A stretch of DNA of 64,000 bases from assembly GCA_028023455.1 (NCBI GenBank), contig JAQFVV010006699.1, forward strand, positions 390,699 through 454,698. The letters are read 5' to 3'. The stretch is from Epiperipatus broadwayi. Lineage: Eukaryota > Onychophora > Udeonychophora > Euonychophora > Peripatidae. This document shows positions 33,589 to 45,337 of this stretch, piece after piece. Within the stretch, counting starts at the first letter, position 1, and each line of letters begins with the position of its first letter. The translations under genes and the position numbers were made by a program. Under the pieces are notes generated by a model, which was given only the letters and a program-made list of their open reading frames with translations, searched no databases and was not told where the DNA came from.

Positions 33589-33844
33589 AACTCATAAAGG
33601 ATTACTTTCTTTATGTAACTTTATATTTGCAAAAATTCGAGGACATACAACACAGGAAAGAAATATCATATAGTATGCATTATTACTTAAAGCTTTATTT
33701 TTAGCATTTTCTAAAATATTGTTAATAAATTTTATTCTTTGACCATCTATATTAGGTTCTTCAATCAAAAAGAAACCAATTTTCTCCATTTGCATTCTAA
33801 CTTTATCAATATACTGACATTCTGTCATTAAACACCCACTGTGA

Positions 33845-35605
33845 ATGTGTTTAATGATGAAATGTTGATGAAGTTAAAGTGCAAATGGAGAAACTTGTTT
33901 TCTTTTTGATTGAAGAATATAATATAGATGGTCAAATAATAAAATTTATTAACAATGTTTTAAAAAGTGCTAAAAATAAGGCTTTAAGTAATAGTGCATA
34001 CTATATGATATATCCTTCTTGAGTTGTATATCCTCCTATTTTTGCAAGTATAAAGTTACATAAAGAAGATAATCTTTGCGAATTGTGATATATTTTAGTG
34101 GTCAGATTTCAAAATATATTGGTAAGCTTTGACAAGAGTTCTTAGGATTTGGGGAAAATACTATTGCTTCATCATTTGACTTTGTAAATAGTATTAAAAA
34201 TTTGGTGATTAATGAGAATGATATTATTGCTTCACTGGATGTAACAGAAATGTATGGATCTATTGATAGAATGAATTCCATAAAAATAATTGAACATATA
34301 TTAAAAAGTAAAAGTATTTGTAAATATATGATAACGTTTATGGTTTATTCTTTAAAACTTTTTAATGATAACATTGTTGCATCTTTTGAAGGTCGATATT
34401 ATAAAATGTCTAAAGGTTGGCCTATGGGTCTGCCTGTAGTTGCACAAGTTTGCAATTTTGTATTCTGTCTATATATGAGGGTGGTACTTTAAATATGTGT
34501 TATTTTAAAGATATTAAAATTTACAAAAGGTGTGTGGATGATGGTTTTGTTTGTGTAAATCCAATTACTATAAATTTGCTTGTAGAGGAATTAAATAATT
34601 TTAGTGGCTTGAAATGGACTATTGAAGAAAAACAGGCTAAAATATTAAATATTTGGATTTAATTATTACAAAAGATAACAGTATATTAAATTATGAATTA
34701 ATAATCAAGCCGTTTCCAAAAAGGGAATATATAAATTGTAAATCAAAAGTACCAATTATGCATAGGATTGCAAGTTTTAGATCGTTTTTATTTCATAATA
34801 AACATTATCTTGTTACCAAAGTGATAAACTGAAATATATTGAGACATTTGCCAAGGAATTTCTTTATGTTGGTTATAATATGAAATAAATAAATAATACT
34901 TTATGCCAATTTAAAAAGAGTTATAATGGTTTAAAGAAAGTAATGATTGATAGTAAACAATGGATATCTATTCCACTTATTTCAAATTCACAAGTGAAAT
35001 TTTTTAAAGATTTATAAAAAAAAAAAAACGTGTTAAATGTATCATTCTATGTTCCAAACAATGTTAATAAATTAGGCCATAATTCTAAGGATATCATACC
35101 CGTCAAGAAGAAAAGTAATATATATATATATATCAATTTTTTGTGACTATATGTTATCATATATAGGTGAATCGAGGTGCAGTATTGAAAAGAGATTAAA
35201 GGAGCATGAATTGTTATATAAGCATGTAAAAAAAAAGAATAATGGTGCTTTAATGACTGCTTCAGTTTACATTGATCATGAAAAAAACATGTAAGTATAA
35301 ATTTAAATTTGATTTTGAAAGTGTGAAAATTCTTCATGAAGAGAGAAACCATAATAAAAGAAAAAATAAGGAGACAATTTTTATAAATAGGAATAAAACG
35401 CATTTCATAAATAGACAAGTTGATAATATTAAAATACAGAATTTATGTGATATGAATTGATGACGTTTTCTTCAGATTTGGGTTTTTTTTTTAAAAAAAT
35501 TAATGGCAGTTGAGGCATGTTTAACAAGTGAAGTAAAAGTATTTCTGCATATGTAAAAACTGTTTTTACTAGTTTATTATGGTTAAATTTATTATTTTTA
35601 TTATA
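33845..35605 (+). pseudogene. Penelope-like element copy B (RT plus GIY-YIG endonuclease)
   Basis: Plus-strand decayed copy, head to head with copy A. Pieces in order: KVQMEKLVFFLIEEYNIDGQ near 33880, RT motif A SLDVTEMYGSI near 34228, motif B GWPMGLPVVAQ near 34417, a frameshift at about 34460, motif C YKRCVDDGFVC (34525-34560; the usual Y of YVDD is C), thumb GLKWTIEEKQ, then a low-complexity linker with (TA)n at 35116-35134. The GIY-YIG part reads SYIGES (35157-35174), then C-IEKRLKEHELLYKH; one base too many near 35287 shifts into CKYKFKFDFESVKILHEERN to the stop at 35460. The 3' UTR runs to about 35605 and matches the fragment at 19017. Several lesions make it inactive. Confidence 0.85.
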
Positions 35606-35621
35606 ATTACAATTTTGTTTT

Positions 35622-35623
<2 letters not shown>

Positions 35624-35674
<51 letters not shown>
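35624..35674. repeat. (TA)n microsatellite
   Basis: TA run about 20 bp after the end of PLE copy B. Confidence 0.95.
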
Positions 35675-35680
<6 letters not shown>

Positions 35681-35799
35681 AAGTACACACACACTACAAA
35701 TTGATGTCTCTATTTTTTTAAAATAATATAAGTAAACTTATAAATAAATATTAGAAAATACAATAATTAATATTTGTTAAAACAACAAAAAATATAAAC

Positions 35800-37330
35800 A
35801 TCACTTAGGAGGACTTTCAACTATCCTTGTAGTCTTTGTCAATTAATACTTTGAAAGATCAACTTTTCGATAATTCCATGATCTTAATGTTTGATACCTG
35901 CCCATTGATTAAGTCTTGCTTGTATTTATATGTTAACATAGTTTCCTTGATTTTTCTTTTATTATTATTTCTTTCAGTTTGCAATATTTTTATGTTATTA
36001 TAATTGAAATCAAAACCATATATACATGATTTATTATGGTCATAAAAAACAAAAGCTGATAAATTATCATTATTTTTAGAATTTTGTTTTGTATTCTGAA
36101 CTCTTTTTAATAACAAAAACTGTTCTTTTGTTATTTTCTCCAATATGCATCATGACTCACCTATATATCCACTACAACACCTGTGCATCTATTTATAAAT
36201 GATACAATTTTTATTTATAAATAAGGTTTTATTTTTACAGTTATTTATTAACTTATATAATGTAGGTGGTGCATAAAAAGCAATGCCACATATGCCTTTA
36301 TAAACTTTCCTTATGAAACTCACCTGTTGATTTGAAATATATGGTATTGATATCCAAATTTTATTATCAGAAGAATTAGGATCCTTATTAATCTTATTTT
36401 TATTTATATATTTATATTTCGAATTATAAATTTTAACAGTATAATAAATATGATCATAATTATATCCAGCACTTAACAATTCATTAAAATATATTTCAAT
36501 ATTTTTGCCTTTATCTGACGAATATTTACAAAGATTATCATTGCTAAACAAGAAGGACTTCAAACTTGCCTTTTATGTGACATTGGTTCTCTTGATTTAT
36601 ATGGAATATAGCCTATTTTGACTTTGGGTTTAATATTCATATAGTAATCTAGTTTATCTATGTTGCTAGTTATCTTAAGATCTAGAAATTGAACACACAT
36701 TAAATTTCCATCTGTTTTAATCCATTTTAAGCCTTTTATATTACTTAATTCATCAAACAAATCTTTAATAGTATTTGACTTTTGACATACAAAAACATCA
36801 TCAATGTATTGATAGCATAAATTAATATTTTCTTTAATAACTTTTTTTTCAATATATTATCTTTGTATTGTAGGGATTACAAAATTACATTTTTGGGCAA
36901 ATGTAGAAAGACCCATTGGCCAACCAATACTCATTTTACAAAAATCATGCTTAAAAACTGCATAAATATTTTTATCAATAAAGCTTAATGTTTCAACAAT
37001 AAATTGTATCATTTTAACATTTTTTAATTGTAATGCATTAGTAATTATGATAATAGAAGCCATTCTATAAATTGATCTGTACATTTCACTAACATCAAAG
37101 GTACACATTACTTCATAAACATCAAAATCAACATCATTAATTTTATCAACAAAATCAAATGATGAATATATTGTATATTTACCAAAACCAAGAATTTCCT
37201 GTATCATTTTCTCAATTAATTGATGTTTTACAATAAAACGCATCCGCAAAGTCAATTATTAATCGTAATGATTCTTTCTCTTTATGCAATTTTATATTTG
37301 AAAAGATCTTAGGACATATTGCAGCAGAGG
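35800..37330 (-). pseudogene. Penelope-like element copy C (RT plus GIY-YIG), 3' part
   Basis: A diverged PLE on the minus strand. From 37330 downward: PKIFSNIKLHKEKESLRLI, KYTIYSSFDFVDKI, motif A CTFDVSEMYRSIYR, motif B SIGWPMGLSTFAQ (frame 37255-36857), motif C YQYIDDVFVCQK (YIDD at complement 36797-36808), thumb IKGLKWIKTDGN and LDLKITSNIDKLDYY (36760-36560), connection domain (36563-36189), then SGYIGES near 36160 and the rest of the endonuclease (36143-35859, FVFYDHNKSCIYGFDFNY). Frames are broken at 36850 and around 36560 and 36150. Past the stop, DNA at about 35805-35845 resembles the palindrome arms at 27870. Confidence 0.82.
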
Positions 37331-37527
37331 TTTAAGGATGTGTCTATTACTAAAATCTGATTATGAAGATAACATTATTACTCAAATGAATAATTTTAAT
37401 TTTATAAAATTAATAAGGTAAATATTAAAAGGTTACACATTCAATATATTAATAACATTTTTAAAAAAGACAAAAATAATGTTATTGATAATTGTACTTA
37501 TTATAGGATTCATCCCTCTGCTGCAAT
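37331..37527 (+). pseudogene. Inverted 5' segment of PLE copy C
   Basis: This plus-strand segment encodes the PLE region just upstream of where copy C begins: MCLLLKSDYEDNIITQM, then INNIFKKDKNNVIDNCTYYR. The latter corresponds to FINNILENAKNKALSNNAYY of copy A. It ends with the 13 bases CCTCTGCTGCAAT (37515-37527), which are also the first 13 bases of the minus-strand part (complement 37318-37330). The 5' part is therefore flipped relative to the 3' part with a short overlap. Confidence 0.75.
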
Positions 37528-37614
37528 TATCAATAAAGCAAATCATTGGTATTTATAATTATTAATAATTATAATTTTATCTTTATGGCTGAGGCTATCA
37601 TTATATGATAGATG

Positions 37615-37870
37615 TAAATTTGGTTCAGTCCCATATATAGCTATTTAAAGTAGATAGCTGAATTAAAAGACATTTTCATGTCCAAAAATTTCAGAGTTTC
37701 TACTTAAATATTACATATGAAATAAGTGCTGGAGTTTTGAGTTGATATTTTAGATCTAGTGTCTGAAAATTCTATCTCCTCACTGAAGTAATCCATAAAC
37801 TCAAAACCAATTGATCTGAGGAAAAAAGTTTTCTGGATAGAGATTTTAAATATTTTCTTTTACCACACTT
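37615..37870. repeat. Diverged copy of the 2300-2588 repeat family
   Basis: Shares CCATATATAGCTAT, ATTTTAGATCTAGT and CTCAAAACCA in the same order as 2310-2500. No coding capacity. Confidence 0.55.
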
Positions 37871-37989
37871 TGTACTATCTCTGTATTACATTTTTGTAAA
37901 TTCAAGCTTATAAAAGGATTGTCACATTACATGTGATTTGCTTTATTAATATATATATATATATATGGAACCCGTGTAAATCTTCGTAT

Positions 37990-37992
<3 letters not shown>

Positions 37993-38082
<90 letters not shown>
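37993..38082. repeat. (TA)n microsatellite
   Basis: TA run of about 90 bp abutting the left LTR-like repeat; a shorter run lies at 37948-37967. Open frames of alternating Y-I residues across it are artefacts. Confidence 0.95.
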
Positions 38083-38085
<3 letters not shown>

Positions 38086-38097
38086 AACTGGGTAGGG

Positions 38098-39824
38098 TGT
38101 TGTTGTGGATCACTTGTGGGGACAAAATCTAAGCATGAAACTTTGCTCTTTAATAAAAAAAATCTAAACATGTGAATCAATATTGTAAAACTTACTTTTA
38201 TATATAAAATATAATATTGTAAACATATACATTCAATCTACACCAATGCAATATAATTATTGCACCACCATGTTCCATTAGGCAGAAAATCATAACACCC
38301 AGAGGGTACCTATGCCGAAGCCAGAACTATATATATAACTGTGACCATGTTTGAAGGACATAGATCTTTCTGGTGGCAAAATTCATCACCTACCATTCAA
38401 AGCACTTTTTGTTTCAGAGTAAACTCCAGGTGCCTGATAGCTACAAGAACTACCATGGCCTGAATGATGACAAACTAATTCAGGACCTAAGAAATCTCAA
38501 TTATCTGAATCAAAAGGAATAATATAATACATTAATGCTTTAATTAGTAGTAAAAGAATTGACCGATAAATATTAAGTTTTGAAGATAAAATATTTTAAC
38601 TAAATACTTATTACTATGCTTTTTTAAACTATGTTTATAAGCACTTAATTAAATTAAATGATGATTTTTAAATAAATACACACACTCTTAATAAATCACA
38701 CACTAGAATATAATATGACAAAGAGCATTAAATAAACACAAAATGTTTAAAACATGCACATCAATAGTTCATGTTATGCATGCTATAGAGTTCATTTGTT
38801 TTAATGACTCTGGAAGCTTTAAATTATTGCAATGGCTACATTAATATCAGAAATGGAATAAGAAAATGTTTCTATTACCTATAGGATTTTGGATGTTGAA
38901 TTCATGCTGTTTGCTGCTTCACATGAGTTTTTCCAATTGGTTGGATTTAAGGTTTTTGTGGAAGTTTTATGATTACTATTTTGTGATATTATTCATTAAA
39001 ACAGTTAGATATCTCTGGATGTTTCAAGTTATTAGGCAGGTATCATTTTATTGGGCTGATTACTGATGTTCCATCAGACTAAAGCTGAAGTTTGGCCATA
39101 CACTTCTGATGATTGACAATACTGCATTGTCATAAAAACCACTGACTTTGGAAATGTGAGAAGACTGATTGTAAACTGAATGTAAACTCAACTGATTGAA
39201 TGATGAAAAATGGACTATTTATGTGATGACCTGTTGTCATTTTTAATTAGTTTCTATACCCACCAGCTATATCCATTGTTGAAATTCAATACACTGCTTT
39301 TTATTAAATTTGATAAGATTTTAATTAATCCTGTTTTTAATTAGTAGCCATTGCTATTTCCTGTTGTTTATAGATTCTTTAATTAGTAGCCATTGCTAAT
39401 TCTGTTTTATATCACTTATGAGCATATACAATATTTGATAAAACTTCTTTTAATTTATAACTTTCATTTATTTTTACTATTTTTAATAGTCATATTCTAT
39501 TTTATTAACAAGCACACACATTACTATATTTTTTATATTTAAAATCAATTTGTTATTTACAATCTTATTTATTTTAAATAAATGGGAAGACTTTTTTTTA
39601 ATTTTAAAATTTCTTTCTTTTTCTTTTTTATTAATAATTTAAATGAAGTGAGAGAGTACTTTTAATTACTTGAAATTCAACTACTTTTAGCTTTTCTAAG
39701 TTAACTTCTCTCTTACTTCCAATTACTCTTTAATACGTAAAACTATGAATTAATTAACTTTTAGTTAAAGCATTTTCTTTTTTTTTTGTCAAATGAGACA
39801 TTTCAATTCAGTTATTCATGGACA
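38098..39824 (-). repeat. Left (3') LTR-like repeat of a decayed minus-strand element
   Basis: Matches 45338-45586 (its first 230 bp) and 49243-50684 (the rest), in the same orientation. On the minus strand it starts TGTCC and ends about CAACAACA, TG...CA as in LTRs. Near its 3' end ATTAAAGAGCAAA sits about 50 bp before the edge, a plausible polyadenylation signal. A short (TA)n (38329-38337) marks the site where the right copy is interrupted. A coding frame at 38866-39066 is echoed at 49666-49866 and is probably chance. Confidence 0.6.
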
Positions 39825-40819
39825 ACTTATTGATTTTATTATTTATTAATCAAGTCCAAAACTTCTCTCATTATTTATGAAAATTTTTATTTTTGAATAT
39901 TTATACATTTTTTATTTATCTTAAAAAATGCAGACAGCAATTTTAATATAGTGCTGGTCATTAGTGGTTTATTACATCACCCTCCATTTGTGAGTAAAAT
40001 GCATTTTTTGACTATTTTATCACTGATAACTTCTTTATTAAATCTGAACTATTTACATTAATTATTATTTTTCTAAGTTTACTTTCTTTATATCTGGACT
40101 ATATATGCTGAGAACAATCTGCTTTGACTATACTTTTCTTCCCTCTAAGGATGATGACATAGCTTACAATGATCTTGTATGAGATGATGATCATGAGAAT
40201 AACACTTTTTGTTATACAGAGATCGTAAACAATGTGGATGCAGACTTACTGGATTATACCAACTTACTCATATTTTACATGAAACTTTGTACACCAGATT
40301 TCTACCAGACTTTGTAAAAAGAAAGATTGTTGTGAATGGTAGGATTCATTTACTATCTAATCTGACTTATGCTTTGGGAATAATATCAATATGGGGACTC
40401 TCCCTAAAGAATTGATTTGTGGCTTACTCTCATTGTTCCCAGTGTGCATTTTTAAAAAGATTGGGGATACTCCCCTGAGAAGTGAACCCTGACAGTCCAT
40501 TATCCATACTAATTACACCCAGCCAACAGCTTTAACTTTTTCTAAATCTCAGTTCTATATTTGCTACCCTCCTTTCAATTAATTACCATCCCTTATACAC
40601 TCCTAACTTAAAATTAGATTTACATTCTTTTACAATGTTATTTATAAACCATTTCTTTAACCTGCTTTTATTAACTTGTGTGTATTAAAAAAACTATTCT
40701 ATTTTTGTTGTGCCACTCTATTTATTATTTTTCTACAGATATTTTATTTAACTCAATTTTATTATATATGTTTCTTTTATTTTATTCATTTATTTAATCC
40801 TACAAATATTACTTTAAAT
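39825..40819 (-). other. Internal region of the decayed LTR-element candidate
   Basis: AT-rich, no recognisable pol domain on either strand. A minus-strand frame with VWIMDCQGSLLRGVSPIF-like content near 40480 was noted but matches nothing I know. Confidence 0.3.
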
Positions 40820-41039
40820 GGTAATAGTTTTTTGGACAAATACACTGCCCGATGGCGCTATGATCATGCCAAAACTATAATATATGAACATTCCCAGGCT
40901 ATTGATTTTAATCATTTTGCTGTGTTTTTTGTTATGCAAAAAAAAAGTAAATACCAAAATCTGTTTTTTAACTTTTTTTATTAACATAAACAAATAAAAT
41001 GAAATGACATCAACAAATGTAAAATAAAATCAACAAATT

Positions 41040-42120
41040 TTAATTTTATTCAATTTTTTTTGTGTTAGTTTTTTTTTAAAAAAATCATCTTAACAATTTT
41101 TTTTTTCATTTTCATTTTTACATAGAAACAGCAACAAATACTATAATGGTTTTAAAGTTATTCTGCTTTTTGTTTTTTTTAACATGCTATTTTAAAAAAA
41201 AAAAAACAATTTTCAATTTTAGTAGCCTTTTTGTGTGTTACACTTTAAAAAAAAAAAAAAAAATCAAAATCGGAATAAAAAGTAAAAGTTCTTGAAACAG
41301 AAACAAATATTAAAATGGCTTGAAACTTATTAAGCTTTTTTTTCATATGCGTTTTAGGATATTTACAAAAAATCGGTATAACTGCAATTTTATTACTGGA
41401 TATTTTTGCGTTACCGCTATTCTTTGCTTCAAAAATAATGGCAACAAAAAGTAACAGTTGTTAGCCTTTACACTTACCATGCTATTTGTTAGAAAAAATA
41501 ATTTTCAATTTGATTACGTCTTTGTTTTGGGTTACACCATTTTTTTGTTGTTGTTTAAAAATTAATAATCGGAACAAAAAGTAAAAGTTGTTCGTCATTG
41601 TTTTGCATTTTCATTTTTACAAAGAAACAGCAACAAATATTAAAATGGCTTTAAACTTTTTTTAATATGCTTTTTACGGTACTTAAAAAAAGTAAATTGC
41701 AATTTTATTACTGGATATTTTTTGTGTTACCACTATTTTTTGCTTCAAATATAATGGCTACAAAAATTAAAAGTTTTTAAAATTTATGCTCACCATGCTA
41801 TTTTTTTGAAAAAAACAATTTTCAATTTGGTTATGTCTTTGTTTTTTTGTGTGTTACATCTTGTTTTAATTTTGTTTAAAAATCCATAATTGAAACAAAA
41901 AGTAAAAGTTCTTAGTCTTTGTTTTACACTATCATTTTTACAGAGAAACAGCAACAAATAGTAAAATGGCTTTAAACTTATTAAGCCTTTTTTTTAATAT
42001 GCTTTTTTTAGGTTGAAAAATAAAAAAAATTGCAATTTTATTACTGTTCGTTTGTGTTCCCCACTTTTTTTTTTTTGATTTCAAAACTAATTACAACAAA
42101 AAGTAAAAATTGTTAGCTTT
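41040..42120. repeat. T-rich tandem repeats inside the Merlin element
   Basis: The blocks GAAACAGCAACAAATA, AAAATGGCTTTAAACTTATT and GGAACAAAAAGTAAAAGTTG recur at about 41120, 41290, 41615 and 41940. The last intervals are about 320 bp. Units are diverged and padded by A/T homopolymers. Confidence 0.75.
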
Positions 42121-42482
42121 TTTTTAAAACTATAAAAAACAACAAAATGAAAAATGTATTACAAACAATAAGCTGGTTGAGTTTTTAAAAACCAGTTGAA
42201 AACTTCTGAAGCTTTTTTAAAATAACAACAACCAAAATGAAAGAGCAACAACCTTAAAAACTATTATCAAAATAACCAATGAATACTCTAAACCAGTGTT
42301 TTTTTTTTCAAAAAAGAACTACAACAACAAATCTTAAATATCTTCAAAATACATGAACAATTCCAAACGAAAAGGAAATTTTTGTTAGGTAAACATTACA
42401 AAATGTAAGCATTTGTAAAATGAAACAAGTCAAAAAAACAATAAATATTAAAAAATATTCAAAATCACTTTGACTTCAAATG

Positions 42483-43395
42483 CTACTTATAAAATTCTAC
42501 TAGGAGTGCCATGTCAAAGACATCTCTGAAAGAATGGCCAGGAAAACATCTTCATCCTTTGTGGAGATGTTGCTACATAAATTCTACAAGGTAGTTGGGC
42601 AGAACTTGATGGTGAGTTCCATGTTTTTTCCTGTTTTTTCATTTTAAATGGCCCTAAAGTCACTCGATGGTCTGCATGTGAGTGCCTTTGGAAGGGTCCC
42701 CAATGTAGTAGGTATGATTCACTGCCAGATGATGAAATCCTGATGCCTTAAGATCAGCAAACTTATAACCCTTCCAACAGTCTGAAAATATAGTCAATCT
42801 GGCCTTGATGTTGTCTTTCAGAGCCTGCAAAAATATGGATGCAGATCAGCAATGAACACATTTCAAGAAATATTCATGTGTCTCATGCCACACATGCCCA
42901 AAAATCCACTTTTGAGGTAGTAATTTTCCCTGATGGTTTTTCCTTCTGCTAAAGAGACTTTCATCCACCTCAACTATCAAACCAGACCTGCCAATTTGAC
43001 AGCATGCTTGAGCTTCCAAACTCTCAGAACACAGCTCTCACAGGCCATTGGTCCAATGTAAGGTGACACTTCTTCTGATTGATCATTCTGTCTGGATGGC
43101 TTGGATACTCAGCTGTTCATGGCTCTAGTAATATATAACATGTAAATCTTGAACCAATGGTATTCTGGAGCTGTCAAACCAAGCTCTGCTTTCGAATGGA
43201 ACACATTTGCTTGCATGAATGCAATGGACAGTAACATTGAGCTGTTCTTTTACAACAGTATATCTTCATTGATGATCCACAATCACATTTTTTTTAATGT
43301 GGAAGCACATTGATTATTTGCAAATATGACACAGCATCTGATTCTGTTGCTGGTAAATCACAGAATCGAAAATGATGTTTCATTTCATGTGCCAT
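42483..43395 (-). pseudogene. Merlin transposase (DDE, ISXO2-like domain), broken
   Basis: Read on the minus strand from an ATG at 43395. N-terminus ATESDAVSYLQIINVLPH, then a zinc-ribbon-like segment CDCGSSMKIYCC and SIRK, a frameshift, then AWFDSSRIPLVQ and SHEQLSIQAIQTE. The catalytic domain reads VEVDESLFSRRKN (first D, about 42970), WIFGHVWHETHEYFL, then TIFSDCWKGYK (second D, about 42783), HHLAVNHTYYIGDPSKGTHM and QTIE (the E, about 42665), then LPNYLVEFM. The EVDES, SDCW, NHS/T and TIE motifs are those of Merlin and the related bacterial IS1016/IS1595 transposases. All three catalytic residues remain, but five or more stops and a frameshift make it dead. Confidence 0.88.
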
Positions 43396-43673
43396 TTTGT
43401 TGGTTTTGTGGAATGTTATGGACAGTACATTACTTGACACATTACCTAATTCAAACTATCTTCACCATCTATCTGGACAAGATTTTGCCACTTAAACCTT
43501 CAACACAGAATGTTGTAAAGAGTCAGATAATTATTACTTAAGAAAATCACAATATTTCTCTACTAAGAAAAAAGTTAAATAAAAAAACCATTTTCATAAA
43601 ATTCAAATACACACACCTTCACACCAAACCATAAAAATTGTATGAAGTGTGTGAACTAAGAAAATTTATTTTC

Positions 43674-43845
43674 TGTGATGTGACCAAGCAGCCTGTAATC
43701 TGTAACACAACACAAATGTTGTATTAAAGTAAATGCAGGTTCACATACATGATGTACTGTGATGTGACAAAGTGGCCTGCAATCTGTAACACAACAAAAA
43801 TGTATTATAGTAAACACGGGTTCGAACATGTTGTCAACCATGAAA
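43674..43845. repeat. 84-bp tandem doublet near the Merlin right end
   Basis: TGTGATGTGACCAAGCAGCC at 43674 recurs diverged at 43758 (TGTGATGTGACAAAGTGGCC), each followed by TGTAACACAACA and a CAGGTTC-like block. Confidence 0.8.
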
Positions 43846-44099
43846 ACAGCAATTTTTATTTGCTTTAGCACATAAACGGTGCCATTCAGCAGTGTCTTTG
43901 TCCAGCAAACTATTACCCAATCATTAATTTGACCCATTTATTTATGGACACTTTTTTTATTAATATGTGTGTAACAGAAAAAAAATATTTTATTCAGTGA
44001 AACTCCATTATTATTATTTTCCAAAACATTTCGTGATTGATTGATTTTTTTTTTTTTTAGTTTTAAATAGAAAAATTCTATTCAGGTTTACCACCTGTA

Positions 44100-44992
44100 T
44101 CAAAAGATTTTTTTTAAATTCATTATCCATTTCTGGTCCTTTGTTTCTTTCCTTTCATTTAACATTCCATCAATTTACTAATTTATAAATGTGGTCAGGT
44201 GGTTCTTTCTTTCTTTCTACTAACATTCTAGTATAAATTATTTTCCATATCTTCATGTCTCCCTGCCTATACTGTATTGTCATGTCTATTTCCCATTATA
44301 TTTTATTTTCAACTTTATATAACTGAAAACCTTTATACTTAGCAACACTCCATAGTTATTCAATCTGTCCTACCTTATTTTTATTATCATCAGTAATATT
44401 AACTGACAAAAATTCATTTTCTATAGTTTTTTTGAATAAGACTGCACTATAAATGGCTTCTGTTTCAGCCTTAAAATTATATTCCCTGCTTTTTCTCTTA
44501 AGTCTTCTCTTTGTTATTATTTACATTTAAAATGAACATTTGTTTTAACCTTTTTATTTTTATTTCTTTGTGAAAACTTTTACGTTATCTTCTATCTTAA
44601 TTATTTTTATTCCCAATTTACGATACTTAATGCTATCTTGTTCTAATCTCTTGATCTACATTTTATAATTCATTCTTAGCTTCACTTACATCTTTTACTA
44701 CCTTGACTTCCTTTTCAATTTGCTGACTTATTTTAACCAAATCTAACTCTACAATTTATTGGTTTTTATATACCTTTCCTGTTATCTCATGTCTTATTTT
44801 TCTTATTTCCCTAATCATTTCTACTCTGAACTCTTGATGACTTTGCTTGAATTCCTGATGCATTTCTTCTTTTAATTCTACTTTGAGTTTTAGCTGATCT
44901 TGCTTGATTTTTTGCTTTTCTCTCATCATATTTACCATCAATTTCATCAACATCTGTGTCTCAGATACCTCTTCTTTTCCTATTTCCACCAT
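44100..44992 (-). pseudogene. Gag-like remnant with N-terminal coiled coil
   Basis: A minus-strand frame opens at 44992, about 345 bp after the right LTR-like repeat, as expected for a gag. The first 78 residues (to 44756) are MVEIGKEEVSETQMLMKLMV followed by a strongly charged heptad region (LKEEMHQEFKQSHQEFRVEM), predicted coiled coil. After stops, coherent minus-strand protein continues, for example ETEAIYSAVLFKKTIENEFL and SVNITDDNKNKVGQIE at about 44470-44370, then KVENKI and RKKEPPDHIYKLV near 44200. No CCHC knuckle, protease or RT motif follows before the Merlin insertion. The assignment as gag rests on position and composition. Confidence 0.45.
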
Positions 44993-45337
44993 TTTTGAAA
45001 CAAAATTTCGATTTCAATAAATTTAAATACTAATTACTTATTTATTTTCTTAAATGGAACATATGACTTCTTCCAACCGTTTGTTCTTTTTTTCTACCTG
45101 TTCACAATGCTTTAACTCCACTCAAAATGTCCAGCTGTCTTTAATTCACTCTTTTCATTTACAAAAAAATAGTTTTGGTCAATGTTCTTAATTTAAATTA
45201 TACCACTTCACACAATTTAGCATTTTCTTTGAATATTTATTTTCTTTAATTTTATTTGACATATGATTAATGATTCATGTCAGTTCTGGTCCCATGTTCG
45301 GTGATCCCATGTTCGGTGATAATTAAACTTGGTGGGA

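Larger units (their letters stand above)
31845..33835 (-). pseudogene. Penelope-like element copy A (RT, no endonuclease), split by a MITE
   Basis: Minus-strand frames 33828-33592 (MTECQYIDKVRMQMEKIGFF...), 33588-33001 and 32092-31845 are successive pieces of a PLE protein. The RT piece has fingers PRIFANIKLHKE and DFGGSFMY, motif A ASLDVTEMYGSI (D56 of the 33588 frame), motif B KGWPMGLPVVAQ and motif C YKRYVDDVFVC (YVDD at complement 33121-33132). The K.HK and GWPMG patterns are typical of Penelope RT. A stop lies between the first two frames and an 809-bp MITE (32102-32910) separates the thumb. The copy loses homology at about 31845, before the GIY-YIG domain present in copy B, and its 5' end faces copy B. 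Confidence 0.8.
40820..43917 (-). mobile_element. Merlin DNA transposon (3.1 kb), decayed
   Basis: Ends are inverted repeats: GGTAATAGTTTTTTGGACAA at 40820 and GGTAATAGTTTGCTGGACAA on the minus strand from 43917, then ACACTGC and ATGGC in both. It holds a Merlin / IS1595-like transposase pseudogene (42483-43395) on the minus strand, a T-rich tandem-repeat array (41040-42120) and an 84-bp doublet (43674-43845). No perfect target duplication is visible (CTTTAAAT left, CAATCATT right). It lies inside the decayed LTR-element candidate. Confidence 0.8.

Noticed and set aside
37933-38180. Open frames rich in alternating Y and I (also near 35630, 49100-49300 and 55430-55610)
   Set aside because: These are translations of (TA)n microsatellites.
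40209-40415. 68-codon plus-strand ORF in the internal region of the decayed LTR candidate
   Set aside because: Antisense to the presumed element and no motif recognised.
43326-43937. ORFs at 43326-43541 (plus) and 43656-43937 (minus)
   Set aside because: The first is antisense to the Merlin transposase N-terminus; the second spans the 84-bp tandem doublet and terminal region of Merlin, which explains its internal repeat.
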